The position numbers were made by a program, and so were the translations under genes. The notes under the pieces were generated by a model. That model did not search any database. It saw nothing but the letters and a program-made list of their open reading frames with translations, and was not told the DNA's origin. This document shows, one piece after another, positions 16,101-23,969 of a stretch of 23,969 nt of DNA. This stretch comes from Amoebophrya sp. AT5.2 (taxonomy: Eukaryota > Sar > Dinophyceae > Syndiniales > Amoebophryaceae): assembly GCA_005223375.1 (NCBI GenBank), contig RXOD01004332.1, positions 1 to 23,969 on the forward strand, written 5' to 3'. Within the stretch, counting starts at the first letter, position 1, and each line of letters starts with the position of its first letter.

Positions 16101-19100
16101 TTACTTATTGTGCGCATAGTTTGAGGATACGTATGAGGCCGACGGGCGCACCTCCAGCAGCGTTGACGTTCTCGGTACCTTCGCGAACGCGTGACGCGCC
16201 GCCCCTAGTACGTCTTCTGCTTCCACCTGTGGTTTGATGTTGTTGCTTTTCTTCGTGTCGCTCGCGCTCGATCTTCGAAGGAATCTGCTTGCTCTGCTGA
16301 AGCTGGAGGCACAGTCCCGGCCACCCACTTCATCTGTGCTGTTGTTGTCCGTGGGCGGGGCGGGGGCCGGCAGCGCCGCGGCTCCAGCAGTAACAAGCTC
16401 TCTGCTTCTTGGTTTCGCCGTCCCCGTCGTGCGGGGAGATTCTTCGAGGAGGACCAGCCTCTGCGACGTTCCGGCCGCTCGAGCTCGTGAGCGGGGAGAT
16501 GGAGATGAATTATGACCACCTTCCTCGCTTTTATGTACTTGCAGCTCATTTCCAACGTTCCCATCTTCAGCGTGCTCGTCAGACTCGCTTCCGCTCCGAG
16601 CTACCGAAACGAGGCCTGACGCCGACTTTGTAGTGGTTCTTGCCCTCGAAGGTGAAGACAAAATTTCCACGGAGAGTGCCGCGGGCCGCGGGCGCGGTCC
16701 CCGTCCACTTTGCTGGTGGGACCACCTCCGTGGGCTGTTGCCCGCCACAGGCACGGCGGCGCTCAAGGCTTGCGTCATCTCACGTCCGCCCACCGCTAAC
16801 TCGTCAAAAGGATAAGAATCCACCACAGCAGTTCCGCCACGGGCGTGAAGATGCTGTACCACTTTGGGCGAAACTACAGACTGAATCCGCTGTAGGTCCA
16901 AGCTGATGCTCATGGAATCGTCCTCAAACAGAAAGGACAAGTCGTCATCGTTGTCGTCGTCATTCTCGCGCAGCGCTGAAGGCGGAGCTCCAGCTTCGTC
17001 GATTTGTTCCGACGGGTAGGAGCACGACCCCTCCTCGACGGGCTCGCATGGTCGATCAAAGACCTGCTTCACCATTCTGGGGCTGGTTGACGCTCGCATA
17101 TTACCCAGCGTAGTGCAACTCGCCGTGCTGGCTGAGGTGCACATCAATGAGGCATCTCGAGCTCTCCTGCTCCTGTACTTGTTCGTTCCTTGGCCTGACC
17201 CCGAGCCTCCTGTGTTCTTCTTTTTGACACGCCGATCATCTACTTCCAGCTGTACACCTACAGCATGCATCTCCTGCTGCGGATGCTGGGTTAGAGCTGC
17301 GGTCCAGCCGGCCGGTGGCCCGGACCTGGCTACAGGCGCGGTGGCGGCGCGCGGCTGCTCACCAAGCATGAGGAAGGGGGGTTCTACTACTTGCTGCTGC
17401 AGCGGTGGGGCGACCGCCGCGGAAGTACAAGTTCTTCTTGGCGATATCGAAGATGGTCTTGATGTTGGGAGCGTTACCTTTCTTCGCGTAACGCGGCGCC
17501 GGTGCGATCCAGATGGTCCGCAGGATGAGGCAGCGAGGAGGTCGCTGAGCAGTCGCTGGGTCCTGCGGCTCTTCGCTGCAGTTGATGTCGACGCCGTTGG
17601 AAGCTGTGCATGGCTCTGCAGTCGGTGCGGATGACTACGGCCGCGGCCCGCAGGGCTTCGAACTTGCGGTTGCTCGTGGTGCAGGAGCGTCCCCTGCGCC
17701 ATTTGTTCATCTTCCTCGAGGAGATCGGCGCCAACTACGTCGCCAGAAGAGCGGCTACGGTAGGTAGGGTCCCGTGTAGTCACGTCCGCCGTGTGCAAGC
17801 CACAGAGGCTCTCGACGAGTTCTGTTTCCTTCACGACCGTCCCGTGGTTCGACGTCGTCGAGTTCAAGTTGAAGTTGTAGTACCTTGATGCTCTCTTTTG
17901 CACGTCGTATCTTTCGCTCCCGCTCGTCGTCCTGACTGTTGCTCCGTTTCCGCTGGCGGCGTTCGGAACTTCTTCTGCTGCGTCGAGCTCCTCCCTTGCA
18001 CGTTTAATGCGGAGCCAGTTCCTGAGTCGGCGGTGCATTCCTGCACGATCGTGGCCGCTACGCCAACTGTCGGACGCAAGTCGCGTTAAGTCCTCCACCG
18101 CGCCTCCCAGTTCGTCCAGGCGCTCCCCGTACGCGACCAACCTCTTGCCATGCTCTCGCACTTCCAGGGAGATGTGCTCCTGTATGGTGGACGATATCTT
18201 CGCGGGACGCGCACCACCACTAAAGAACGGGGTTGTTGTAGTACTAGATGTTTGTGGTTGCGGTTGATCTTGCACCACAGCGCAGCCTCCGCGATGGAGA
18301 TCATGGCGGTGACCCTCGCCACCTTCGCGAATCGTCTCCCCAGCACCTGCGGTAGCGACCGCGACACCGCCGGACACCCCCGACTGCCTCGCCGCCGCGG
18401 CCCCACCAGCTCCTGCCCCTGCGAGCGCTTCCGCGACGTTCGCCATGCTGAATTTCCGCAGGTGCGCTGATGCCGTCGCGATTTTTGCTTCGACCAGCTT
18501 CTCGTGATTCGCGATTTTCGACTCCATCGCGTTCTGCATCTGGCTCTGGAGGAGTTTGTGCTTCTCGTCGCCGCCCCGCAGCATCGCTTCCCGCAGGTCC
18601 TCCGCGATGCTGAGCACGTAGGCCTTGGAGACGATTTTCTCCTCCAGTCCGGCGGTGGTGGCGCGCATGCGCCGGCCTATCTCCTCGCGCTCGCGCGCGG
18701 ACTGCGCGGCGATTTTATCCACAAGCTCCCGCCGCAGCTCCGCCAGCTCCGCCTCCTGCCGACGTCGCGCATCCTGCTGCGCAGCCGCGATGCGGCCCTC
18801 CAGCAACTCCTCGTCTACAGCCGCCGGAACCTCTTCGGTCGAAACGCGCGCCTCGAGCGCGGCGACTTTCTGTTCGAGATCGGCGATCTTGTCGACGAGG
18901 AGGTCAAGGTCATGCCCGGACCTGGACTCATCTTCGCTCCGCTTTACTTTGTTCTGATGGTTGTCCGCCAGCTCCGACTCGAAGATGTTGTCGCGGCGGT
19001 CAATCTCAATCTCCGCTTCCGACGGCGCGAATCCACTGCTACGACCGTCCCCAGCATTGCTTGAGCCGCCTGTGTCGCTTTCGCTTTCATTTTCGCGATT

Positions 19101-19688
19101 TTTCCGTTCCTCTTCCGCCCGCTTTTCTCGGTTTCGCAACAGCTCTAGTTCTTCCCATAGCCGCTGTTCTGTTTCTTCCGCAAACTGTTCCAATTTTCCG
19201 CACCGCTCCTCCAAGTCAAAGTTTTTTTTCACCACTTGCTCCAGCTTCCCGAGCACCGTCTGCTTCTGCGCCAGCGCGTCGATTTGCTTCTGCAGGCTCC
19301 CCACCTCTCCGTCGACCTTCGCGCGCAGCCTCCGTTCCGCGTCTTCGTCGCGCTGGCTCGCTAGCTCCAGCTTGGTGCTGGTTTCGACAAAGTGCGCGTC
19401 GACAGTCTTTTGCAGCGCCGGGAGCTGCGTCTCGCAGACCTTTTCGTGCAGATCGAAGTGACGCCGCTTCATCTCGGAGAAGTCCCTGCAGATCTGGTGC
19501 ATTTCGCTGAGGCCAGGCTTCATCAGCTGAATGCAAAACGCCTGTAGCCGCGTCTCAAGACTCGCAAACAGCAGCTCGGGGGCAGCTGAAAGAGCCGCGG
19601 AAGCGGACGTTGGAACCTGCATGCCGGCCGCGGCCGTCGTGGTCCTGGTCCCTGCGTGGTGGCTTGGGATGACCACTTGCTCGCGCAT
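16101..19688 (-). CDS. Large coiled-coil protein with a disordered C-terminal half, 1195 residues
   Basis: A single uninterrupted frame runs from an ATG at 19686-19688 to a stop at 16101. Residues about 40-205 and 255-425 are long charged helices with heptad-like Leu/Ile spacing (for example KIADLEQKVAALEARV and LLEGRIAAAQQDARRRQEAE), separated by an acidic Ser/Gly/Asp linker. A third helical part lies near 500-580 (IQEHISLEVREHGKRLVAYG, with a basic RRLRNWLRIKRAREEL). Everything after about 590 is low complexity: Ser, Arg, Thr and Ala-rich, with acidic patches such as ENDDDNDDDLSFLFEDD. This suggests a rod with a disordered tail, as in cytoskeletal or basal-body scaffolds, but no family is recognised. 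Some of the tail could be unrecognised intron, though the frame stays open. The ATG choice is supported by an AT-rich upstream region containing stops. Confidence 0.7.
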   Translation of the reverse strand: MREQVVIPSHHAGTRTTTAAAGMQVPTSASAALSAAPELLFASLETRLQAFCIQLMKPGLSEMHQICRDFSEMKRRHFDLHEKVCETQLPALQKTVDAHFVETSTKLELASQRDEDAERRLRAKVDGEVGSLQKQIDALAQKQTVLGKLEQVVKKNFDLEERCGKLEQFAEETEQRLWEELELLRNREKRAEEERKNRENESESDTGGSSNAGDGRSSGFAPSEAEIEIDRRDNIFESELADNHQNKVKRSEDESRSGHDLDLLVDKIADLEQKVAALEARVSTEEVPAAVDEELLEGRIAAAQQDARRRQEAELAELRRELVDKIAAQSAREREEIGRRMRATTAGLEEKIVSKAYVLSIAEDLREAMLRGGDEKHKLLQSQMQNAMESKIANHEKLVEAKIATASAHLRKFSMANVAEALAGAGAGGAAAARQSGVSGGVAVATAGAGETIREGGEGHRHDLHRGGCAVVQDQPQPQTSSTTTTPFFSGGARPAKISSTIQEHISLEVREHGKRLVAYGERLDELGGAVEDLTRLASDSWRSGHDRAGMHRRLRNWLRIKRAREELDAAEEVPNAASGNGATVRTTSGSERYDVQKRASRYYNFNLNSTTSNHGTVVKETELVESLCGLHTADVTTRDPTYRSRSSGDVVGADLLEEDEQMAQGTLLHHEQPQVRSPAGRGRSHPHRLQSHAQLPTASTSTAAKSRRTQRLLSDLLAASSCGPSGSHRRRVTRRKVTLPTSRPSSISPRRTCTSAAVAPPLQQQVVEPPFLMLGEQPRAATAPVARSGPPAGWTAALTQHPQQEMHAVGVQLEVDDRRVKKKNTGGSGSGQGTNKYRSRRARDASLMCTSASTASCTTLGNMRASTSPRMVKQVFDRPCEPVEEGSCSYPSEQIDEAGAPPSALRENDDDNDDDLSFLFEDDSMSISLDLQRIQSVVSPKVVQHLHARGGTAVVDSYPFDELAVGGREMTQALSAAVPVAGNSPRRWSHQQSGRGPRPRPAALSVEILSSPSRARTTTKSASGLVSVARSGSESDEHAEDGNVGNELQVHKSEEGGHNSSPSPRSRARAAGTSQRLVLLEESPRTTGTAKPRSRELVTAGAAALPAPAPPTDNNSTDEVGGRDCASSFSRASRFLRRSSASDTKKSNNIKPQVEAEDVLGAARHAFAKVPRTSTLLEVRPSASYVSSNYAHNK

Positions 19689-20489
19689 CTTTTCGTGATG
19701 GAGACGGCCGCTGGTGGGAGCCGTGCCGGTCTAAAAAAATATGTCTCACTCGTCTTTTTAGTACAGAGTTTCCCAGCCAAGCCTAGTGCCGCTACAGAGA
19801 CAGACTCCTATTCACACACTCAGTCGCTGACTCGTCACTCTCAGTTGAACTCCATGTTGTAAGCTAAAAGTCGGATACCATTGTTTTTCCACGCATTTGA
19901 TCTTATTTGCCTCGAGCTCGTTTTCGTTTAGTCCTACTTCTGTAATGGACTTGGTGCTACTAGACGAGTCGTATGAGTATGTAGTCCTGGCAACAAAACA
20001 TATCGAGAGAGGTACAACTACTGGTGACACTTCTGGTTCTACTGAACTTTGGTTTTTAGTAGAAGCAGCTCCTACGCGTACGCGCTCTTCTCCCCTCTCC
20101 TGACGGTGACGAGGATCGTTGCAGGTTGAAGAACCAAACAAACGTTATACCGTGGCTGGGTTTCATCTCTTTGTCTGTTTGTTTTCGTTGCGGTTCTTGC
20201 GCTCTGTCCACCCCATTGCCTCAAAATTGCTTCGCGTATGGAGCTCTCGCTCTGAAAAAACTCCCGAGCCATGGTTTGTGCCACTTTTCCCGTGGCCGAC
20301 ACCAAGAATTTTAAGGAGGGCAACGAAACGGGAAGGGGAAAGAGTTCGCGTAGATGCGAGCGCTGTCCGAGCTCTCCTTGGTCGGGCAGGCGAGTGAACC
20401 AGGGCGGAGGTTGAGGTACACAAAATAATATACAAATTCGTTTTAAACCTTTTCGCCGTGGCGTCGACAACATTCAATATTCTTCATCT
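19689..20489. other. Spacer upstream of the 1195-residue gene
   Basis: About 800 bp. Minus-strand frames at 20473-20072 (133 codons), 20477-20163 and 20141-19812 overlap in different frames and have no motifs. One of them could be an untranslated or extra exon of the orphan gene at 21041-20490, but I see no support. No repeats or RNA genes were noticed. Confidence 0.4.
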
Positions 20490-21041
20490 TCAGCTGCCAA
20501 CGATCCACCCCACGTCCGAGACCAGTACTTCGGGCAGCATCAGCACTGCTTTCTTCTCATCTTGTTCACCCCCACCGCCACCTGCTCGGTTCACAACAAA
20601 CAAAATGTTCCCCCCCACTGCCGCGAACGTTTGCCTTTCATCGTTGCCGGAAAGTGGTATTGGTGTAGTCGAAGTACTCGCCCCGCCACCGCTACTTCGT
20701 TGCTCTTCCCGCTCCCTCTCACCTGAGATTTGTCCTCGCACGTCGCAGATTCCGCTCGTTACTACCCCGTCCGCGACCCCTTCGACGTGCCCACAGAATA
20801 CCGACGCCTCCAGGCTGTCCGAGTCCACACCAAGCCGTAGCTCCAAGGCGTTCCGGTCGGGGCTGCCAAACATCTGTTCCTCGTTGCAGCAGTCCCGAGC
20901 CCAGATCGTCACGTTCACGACCTTGCGGTACTCCCTGAGGTGCACCCACCATGCTATGATCAGACCAGCTGCTAAGTTCGTCGTGGAGTCCTCGTCAGCT
21001 TCTCCTTCTAACGTCAAGTTCAGAATGCCATCCCATTGTGG
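20490..21041 (-). CDS. Terminal exon of an unidentified protein
   Basis: The frame runs 183 codons to a stop at 20490. It is preceded by CTCCACATAG|CCACAATGG, a good acceptor, and has no in-frame ATG near its start, so an earlier exon is needed. The sequence begins PQWDGILNLTLEGEADEDST and continues with AAGLIIAWWVHLREY, VVNVTIWARDCCNEEQMFG and LEASVFCGHVEGVADGV. It ends VLMLPEVLVSDVGWIVGS. Alternating hydrophobic strands, several Cys and a Gly-rich loop (NRAGGGGGEQDEK) suggest a beta-rich fold. The family is not recognised. The missing first exon could be an Arg-rich stub at about 21180-21150 (MRSRSRRPFP with a following GTAGCA), but that is speculative. A plus-strand frame (20458-21135) overlaps; the minus strand has the more protein-like composition and the splice signal. 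Confidence 0.45.
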   Translation of the reverse strand, partial: PQWDGILNLTLEGEADEDSTTNLAAGLIIAWWVHLREYRKVVNVTIWARDCCNEEQMFGSPDRNALELRLGVDSDSLEASVFCGHVEGVADGVVTSGICDVRGQISGEREREEQRSSGGGASTSTTPIPLSGNDERQTFAAVGGNILFVVNRAGGGGGEQDEKKAVLMLPEVLVSDVGWIVGS

Positions 21042-21315
21042 CTATGTGGAGGTAACTCCAAATGTATTACAGATGTTTTGTCGTGAATGTGAAGGAAATT
21101 ACTATGGTATGGGTAAGGCGTCGGGAACAAGATGATCCTACTTCAGAAGACGTTGGAAAGGGTTTCCGCCAGAGTCCCCTGCTACCGGAAATGGCCTTCG
21201 GCTTCGGCTTCGCATTCCCTGCTGCGAATGACTCTCACTTCTTGTGTCCACATCTCACGAGTTAAGTGGCTACACTCATTCTCCGTAGGGGTAGGAGCAG
21301 AAGGAAAATTTTATT
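21042..21315. other. Short gap between the glycosyltransferase-like gene and the orphan exon
   Basis: It has two or three short minus-strand ATG frames of 5-25 codons and otherwise nothing clear. It must contain either the first exon and intron of the orphan gene or only intergenic sequence. Confidence 0.35.
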
Positions 21316-23969
21316 TTAGGTGCTAAACTTAGTATCTGGTCCCTTGTCGTTGTCCTGCATAAACACTGCGGGCTCGCCTTCCTTCATGAGAGCGTCGTTG
21401 GTGTGGTACTCGTTGGGGTGGTCCTGCTGAAGCTTTCCGTCATTCGCCTTCTGCGTTGGCGAGTCGTCGCGGCCGTAGCTCCCTCCGCACGGCTGGTGCG
21501 TGGACAGATCGCCGACGAAAAAGGAACCCTCGGCAGACGAGAAAGTGGTACGACTAGAGTCCGCTTGTACTCCTCCTGCAAGTGGAGCATCGACGTCGAA
21601 CGCTGCTCTGCGCTCTTCGGCCGGCACCGCCAACAGCTTCTGCAGCCCGGCGCGCCACAGCGCTGTGTTTTCCGTCAGCTTCGTCTGCGCGAACAGTCGC
21701 ATCTTTCGCGACGTCTCCGTGAAGTAGTCGTTGCTGGACCTCGTCCCTCCCGTGAAGAAGCCCACCAGCTCCCGCAGCGACGAGAAGTCTTTCACGTGCG
21801 GCCAGGTCACCCACTCGCAGAATTGCACCCAGTACAAAAACGCCGACAGGTTTGCGTGCTCCAGAAACGGGTGGTACTCGTGCACAAGTCCATGATCTCC
21901 ATCTTCACGAGTTGTTGTACCACGACGACCTGTTTCTGCTGAAGGAGCACGAGAGAAGTCCTCATCTTCTTCGCCTCCGACGTCCTCCTCTGCCCGGATG
22001 ACGTAGAACTGGAAGCGGATGAAGTCTTGGCCGACGTACAGCGGCAGCGTCCTCTTCGACGGGATGAAGATGGGGACGCCGATCTGGTACAGCTCGAAGA
22101 ACCAGAACTGGGTGTACGCGTACGGAAACATCACCACCGCCTTAAACGCGCCGAAGGAGTGATAATCCGCGGTTGCCGCCTTGTTCAACGAAGTCGACTC
22201 CACGAACTCGAAACCGAGAGTGCCAGGGGATGATGAATGCAAATGCTCTACTTCATCTCGCTTGCCGCGAATACCATCAGAATTACATCCGCAATCAGCA
22301 GCTGCTCCAGCGCGAGATGAGCCGTTTCGTTGGGTAGTTCTTCCGGCTTCCGCTTCGCCTTCATCGCCCCACCCCGCGGCATGTCGACCGACGAAGCCGC
22401 GCGAGCCTGACTTGGCGTACAGGACCTGCCCTTGGTGCACCACCTCCGAAAAAGAGTGGTCGTGGTGCGACTCCAGGTCGCGGGAAAAGACGTCGTCGTA
22501 GCTTTGCTCGAGGGCCGCGACCCGATGTTCAATGCGGCCGTCAGCAGCCAGATATCGGATCGCGGTTTCCGTAGCCATTTCCAACGAGATGTTGCGCACG
22601 TGCGGAAACGTCAGTAGCTGGGGTTCTTCGTGTTCGCGGTCGTCCTGGCTCGGGCGCCGCGCCCCAGCTGTGCTCGCTGCAGGAGGTTCTTGCTCTTGTT
22701 GAAGCGGAAGATCTGCTGTTTTTGCTTCCCCATCTCCCGCGTCATCAATCACAGTCCAATAGCGCATTGCGTGCAGCGCCATGTCTTGCAGGAAGTTGTC
22801 AGATTTCGAGTAGTCGATCTGCTGAAACACGCGCTCCGCGAAGAACTGGTCCGGATGCTTCCTTCCACCAGCTGCAGCGGGGGCCACGACCCCATCGAAC
22901 CTGTTTTGGCTTTCCCTTGCGTCTTCGAAATCGAGAAAGCCTTCTTCTTTCAGTCTCTCGACGTTGAGCTCGATTCGTGCTCCTCCTTCCACCAGTTGCT
23001 CCTTGCGAATGAAGAGCGACCCGAGTTTGTACAAGAGATCCTCGTCCGGCACCTCGCTGCCGTCCGCGTCGCGGCCCTGGACCATGGTCATGGCGGGATC
23101 TTCTGCCCCGGGTCCTCCTGCCCCCCCGAAAGATCCCGCGCCGGTCGTGGCTATGGTCTGCCGCATGAAGTAGTTCAGCACGCACTCTGGGTCCCAGAAC
23201 AGCGAAACCTGCCGCAGTAACAGGATCCTTTTCGACCGCATCCCGTAGTAGTACGCGCCATTCAGATACGCCGCGGAGGGCGTGATCGCGACAGCTCCGC
23301 CAGAAGCTACACTGCCGGCTGACTGAGTACTTGAAGATGAACTTCTCGTCCCCGTCTCGCGCCCCTGCGTCTGAAACCGGTACCACTCCGCCACGATCCT
23401 GCCGCTCGTCACGAACAGAGCGTGGGGGAGGGTCGTCGCCATCTGCACGTACTCGCGGAGGACCCGCTGCGCGAGACTCGGACTGTCGATGTACATCGTT
23501 ATTTGCTGCGCCGAGTAGGAAAGTAGGGCCGCCTGCGGAAACGACAAATGCATCACGCGACACAAAATCAGAGGCTCGCCGCAGAGAAGCACGTCGGGGT
23601 AGTTGTTCCCCATCTTGTTGGCCGCAGGCTGGTCCATCTGCATCTTCTGCTCGCGCCCATCTTCATGAAGATCTTCTTCGCCAAACACTTTCACGAGGTC
23701 CCACTTGAATCTTTCGAAGATGAGCTGCCACTCGTCCAGGCTCTCGAGAGTGGGGAGCTTGCTGGCGAAGCCGTACTTGCGCGTGCCGAGGCAGCTGTTC
23801 ATCGCGACGATGAAATCCTCGTTTTTCGTACACCACTCGGGCGAGTTGAAGCGGCAGTGCGACTTCTTTTTTAGGTCCTCCAGGTTTTTCGCCCCCGCGT
23901 CGAGGATGTGGATGGCCTTCTTCAGGTACGGCTCGAGTCCGAGCAGCTTTGAGAAGGCTTCCAGCGGCT
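21316..23969 (-). CDS. Glycosyltransferase-like protein of protists, N-terminus outside the window
   Basis: The frame ends at 21316 and is open all the way to the right edge, at least 883 codons. The ATG at 23800-23802 is internal: the 55 codons above it continue in frame with good sequence (EAFSKLLGLEPYLKKAIHIL...HCRFNSPEWCTKNEDF). Motifs recall an uncharacterised family with GT-B-like features seen in diverse protists. An early strand DVLLCGEPLILCRVM is followed by TLPHALFVTSGRIVAEWYRF. The central signature FFELYQIGVPIFIPS (about 22060-22110) resembles the ELYxxGVPxFxPS donor-site motif. A following YWVQFCEWVTWPHVKDFSSL segment (about 21775-21835) matches the W-rich C-terminal helix of that family. 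Inserts of Gly, Ser, Glu and Asp break up the domain. The last 110 residues look disordered. The substrate is unknown. The family call comes from motif memory and is moderate; the reading frame itself is solid. Confidence 0.6.
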   Translation of the reverse strand, partial: PLEAFSKLLGLEPYLKKAIHILDAGAKNLEDLKKKSHCRFNSPEWCTKNEDFIVAMNSCLGTRKYGFASKLPTLESLDEWQLIFERFKWDLVKVFGEEDLHEDGREQKMQMDQPAANKMGNNYPDVLLCGEPLILCRVMHLSFPQAALLSYSAQQITMYIDSPSLAQRVLREYVQMATTLPHALFVTSGRIVAEWYRFQTQGRETGTRSSSSSTQSAGSVASGGAVAITPSAAYLNGAYYYGMRSKRILLLRQVSLFWDPECVLNYFMRQTIATTGAGSFGGAGGPGAEDPAMTMVQGRDADGSEVPDEDLLYKLGSLFIRKEQLVEGGARIELNVERLKEEGFLDFEDARESQNRFDGVVAPAAAGGRKHPDQFFAERVFQQIDYSKSDNFLQDMALHAMRYWTVIDDAGDGEAKTADLPLQQEQEPPAASTAGARRPSQDDREHEEPQLLTFPHVRNISLEMATETAIRYLAADGRIEHRVAALEQSYDDVFSRDLESHHDHSFSEVVHQGQVLYAKSGSRGFVGRHAAGWGDEGEAEAGRTTQRNGSSRAGAAADCGCNSDGIRGKRDEVEHLHSSSPGTLGFEFVESTSLNKAATADYHSFGAFKAVVMFPYAYTQFWFFELYQIGVPIFIPSKRTLPLYVGQDFIRFQFYVIRAEEDVGGEEDEDFSRAPSAETGRRGTTTREDGDHGLVHEYHPFLEHANLSAFLYWVQFCEWVTWPHVKDFSSLRELVGFFTGGTRSSNDYFTETSRKMRLFAQTKLTENTALWRAGLQKLLAVPAEERRAAFDVDAPLAGGVQADSSRTTFSSAEGSFFVGDLSTHQPCGGSYGRDDSPTQKANDGKLQQDHPNEYHTNDALMKEGEPAVFMQDNDKGPDTKFST

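Noticed and set aside
20458..21135. Plus-strand coding frame of 225 codons
   Set aside because: It is Ser/Pro/Thr-rich and lacks a motif, while the opposite strand has a clear acceptor and more protein-like sequence.
23800..23802. Start of the glycosyltransferase-like gene at this ATG
   Set aside because: The frame continues 55 codons upstream to the window edge with protein-like sequence, so the ATG is internal.

Overview
The window looks like a gene-dense stretch of a eukaryotic nuclear genome, most likely from a microbial eukaryote. Reading frames are GC-rich and are joined by short introns, several with clear GT-AG borders and matching phases. Every gene I can support reads on the minus strand. 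Head-to-tail, one-direction gene order with few introns, structured introns and proteins rich in low-complexity inserts is most familiar from dinoflagellate-lineage alveolates such as Syndiniales. That is an inference from style; no lineage marker such as a spliced leader was found.

Layout from right to left, the direction of transcription. 23969-21316 is the 3' part of a large glycosyltransferase-like protein whose start lies outside the window. 21041-20490 is an orphan terminal exon of unknown family. 19688-16101 is a 1195-residue coiled-coil protein. 15128-12428 is a two-exon coiled-coil protein of 867 residues. 11537-7995 is a four-exon HflX/GTPBP6-type ribosome-associated GTPase, probably mitochondrial. 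7438-3752 is a four-exon gene joining a possible BTB/BACK-like region to a C-terminal Tubby domain. 2993-2520 is a small basic protein. 1827-1054 is a FAM133-like basic protein. 416-1 is an open frame running off the left edge.

The main results come from joining reading frames across introns. Three frames that look unrelated alone (5736-5029, 4432-4157 and 4075-3752) together spell a Tubby domain, and a fourth upstream exon joins in phase. Four other separated frames between 11537 and 7995 together spell HflX.

The introns are the most unusual part. The largest Tubby intron holds an array of a short palindromic repeat spaced at about 40-80 bp, followed by an AT-rich palindrome. The second HflX intron is bracketed by inverted repeats of 19 bp (18 matching), extendable to about 35-39 bp, and the 5' splice site lies inside one arm. 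The third HflX intron has no obvious GT-AG solution and has a direct repeat at both ends. Both of these HflX introns are rich in hairpins. This resembles introner-like insertion elements, or introns whose ends pair as in euglenid nonconventional introns. The genes show no obvious shared pathway; their common feature is orientation.
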